Part shown: positions 62,440 to 64,000 of the stretch, piece by piece
How the letters are laid out: the number at the start of each line of letters is the position of its first letter
Position numbering within the stretch: the first letter of the stretch is position 1
Source of the DNA: Diphasiastrum complanatum
Lineage: Eukaryota; Streptophyta; Lycopodiopsida; Lycopodiales; Lycopodiaceae
Reading direction: 5' to 3'
DNA: 64,000 nt
Assembly: GCA_029204225.1 (NCBI GenBank)
Contig: CM055095.1
Coordinates: 46,114,010 to 46,178,009, forward strand
The notes under the pieces: generated by a model
What the model was told of the DNA's origin: nothing
The model's database searches: none
Seen by the model: the letters and a program-made list of their open reading frames with translations, nothing else
Position numbers and translations under genes: made by a program

Positions 62440-63700
62440 ACAAATTGAAGGTGCTTGAACTATCGAATGTTAATAGAACTTGTTTCCACTCGTTCTAAAA
62501 CTAACGACTTGCCAGACCTTAGACTTGGTCATGAGAGAGTTTTATGGCCCAAAATCAAGCCATATGTCAAGTCTTATGTGGTTAAGTATAAATCTTGTCA
62601 GCTAGCCAAAGCCAAACATTTGAAATTGGAGGGTTGTTACATCCCTTAGATATCTCTCAAAAGAGATGGGAAAGTATATCGATGGATTTTGTAGTTGGAC
62701 CTCCTAAACCCAATGTCAAAATAATTTTATTTCAGTTGTAGTGGACAAGTTAGCCCAAATCTTTGTGGAAAGATTATTCAAATTGTATGGATTGCCAAGT
62801 GATATTATTAATGATAGAGATCCTAAGTTTATAGGTCCTTTTTGGTTAGCTGTACCCCATAAGCTTGAAATCTCATTTAGTTTTAGTTCTACTGACCATT
62901 TTATATCATAGGGATAGACTGAGATAACTAATCAAACTATGGAAGCAATGTTGAAGACATATGTGTCTCAATGGCAGTCTCAATGGAAGGACTACATTCA
63001 TTCAATTGAGTTTGCTTAAATTAGTAGGACACATTGAATTGCTACAAGTTGTAGTTCGTTTATGCTTATGTATGGTTTTCAACCTAGATCTTTGGTTAAT
63101 ATAGAAACCGAATATATTAAGATCCAAAAAGTTGCTAATTTTCTATATGATATGCAAGAAATGCTACAATTGGCATGTGATAGTATATGTAGTCTCAGGA
63201 CAAAGCTAAAACCTTATGATCTTAAGAGATCTCCTAGAGATTTGAAAGTTTACGACAAGGTGTATCTTAGAATTCCAAAATATTCTAGGATTATGCATAC
63301 GAGAAAGCATTATAAGTTGTCTACTATGTATTGTGGACTATTTTGGATTAAAAACAAAATTAGTTTTTAGCTTCAGAACTTGTTCTTCAGGTTAAGTCTA
63401 CTGCTCATCAAGTATTTAATGTAAGTTGGTTGAAATTAAATTTGTATAAAGGTGATACAGTTGAATCTCATGAAGATCTTACCCATTTGAAAGATTTATC
63501 GTTGAGTGTACGTTTGGAACCAGAAAGAATACTCAAAACCAGATAGATAGTTGAAAACATTCTATCTCTAAGTGCTTGAAGCAATGGAAATGATGCACTA
63601 AGGATAATGATTCGTGAGTGAAAGTATAAAGAAGAATTTACTTATGTTCCACTTGTGAGGACAAAAGTAGTTCAAGGAAAGAAGTATATGACATTTATGT
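62440..63700 (+). mobile_element. Ty3/gypsy integrase to chromodomain relic
   Basis: Plus-strand readings include LRLGHERVLWPKIKPYVKSY and CQLAKAKHLK (62520-62630, the HHCC end), a central core around 62660-62960, then FMLMYGFQPRS (63060), LKVYDKVYLRIPKYSRIMH (63240) and a chromodomain-like LSVRLEPERILKTR (63500). Reverse transcriptase lies outside or is lost. It is heavily interrupted, a fossil. The order matches a chromovirus of a different lineage from the one at 8852. Confidence 0.8.
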
Positions 63701-64000
63701 CAAGTTCAAAGGATTTGGAATAATCCTTGACATGGACATTCGAAACTCCAGTGTAAGAGTTTATTAGTTATGCCTCATCATTTTGAACCAGACTAAAATT
63801 GTAATTAATAACCTTGTGGGGGCCTAGGCACTACAATTAGGACATGTGGAGTAGTGCATGGTGATTGGCAGGTTTTATACATGTTGAGGAGATCAAAAGA
63901 AATTGCATAAGGATTTAGTAAAGGATTAGGGTCCTAGAAGGAATATTTCTAGGCTCCAGGAGTTAAAATAACCTACCAAAACTTGTTCTCCTCAAGTTTC
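63701..64000. other. Right edge, nothing recognised
   Basis: No gene. It may contain the end of the gypsy relic to its left. Confidence 0.5.

Overview
This is nuclear DNA of a land plant. It has spliced genes with plant-type GT-AG introns, a RABF1 (ARA6) GTPase known only from plants, an RPW8-like NB-ARC-LRR resistance gene relic, plant Ty1/copia and Ty3/gypsy chromovirus retrotransposons, and very long GA/CT microsatellites. Introns up to 11.5 kb full of nested retrotransposons suggest a large, repeat-rich genome such as a fern or gymnosperm. That placement is inference; no organelle or bacterial gene is present.

Layout. 2.66-24.27 kb, minus strand: one intact host gene, RABF1, whose eight exons join to a 203-residue Rab GTPase with an N-myristoylation start (MGC) and no C-terminal cysteine. 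Its 11.5 kb second intron holds a chromovirus (8852-14300, TSD ATGTA), a copia fragment with one LTR (14803-16885) and, inside that LTR, a complete 404 bp miniature LTR element (16206-16609, TSD CTAAG). Intron 1 holds a gypsy scrap. 26.7-30.7 kb: a degraded plus-strand copia element. 32.0-34.35 kb: a pile of miniature and solo LTRs with a large palindrome. 34.37-35.72 kb: a decayed, unrecognised spliced gene. 36-37 kb: GA tracts and telomere-like motifs. 37.64-46.69 kb: an RPW8-type NLR pseudogene split by a 6.3 kb copia element that itself contains another element. 46.7-50 kb: a gypsy 3' end, a foldback hairpin and an AC microsatellite. 51.3-52.97 kb: 3' exons of a coiled-coil protein gene of the At5g41620/At1g64180 type. 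53-64 kb: a gag-only copia, further copia and gypsy relics, a 190 bp GA tract and tandem repeats.

The most unusual item is the miniature element at 16.2-16.6 kb. Each of its 144 bp LTRs contains a 73-nt tRNA-like sequence with canonical Pol III A and B boxes. The whole element lacks ORFs and any run of four Ts. This parallels the Cassandra elements, whose LTRs carry 5S rRNA, but with a tRNA module. The intact host genes I can support are RABF1 and the coiled-coil gene; almost everything else is retrotransposon debris.
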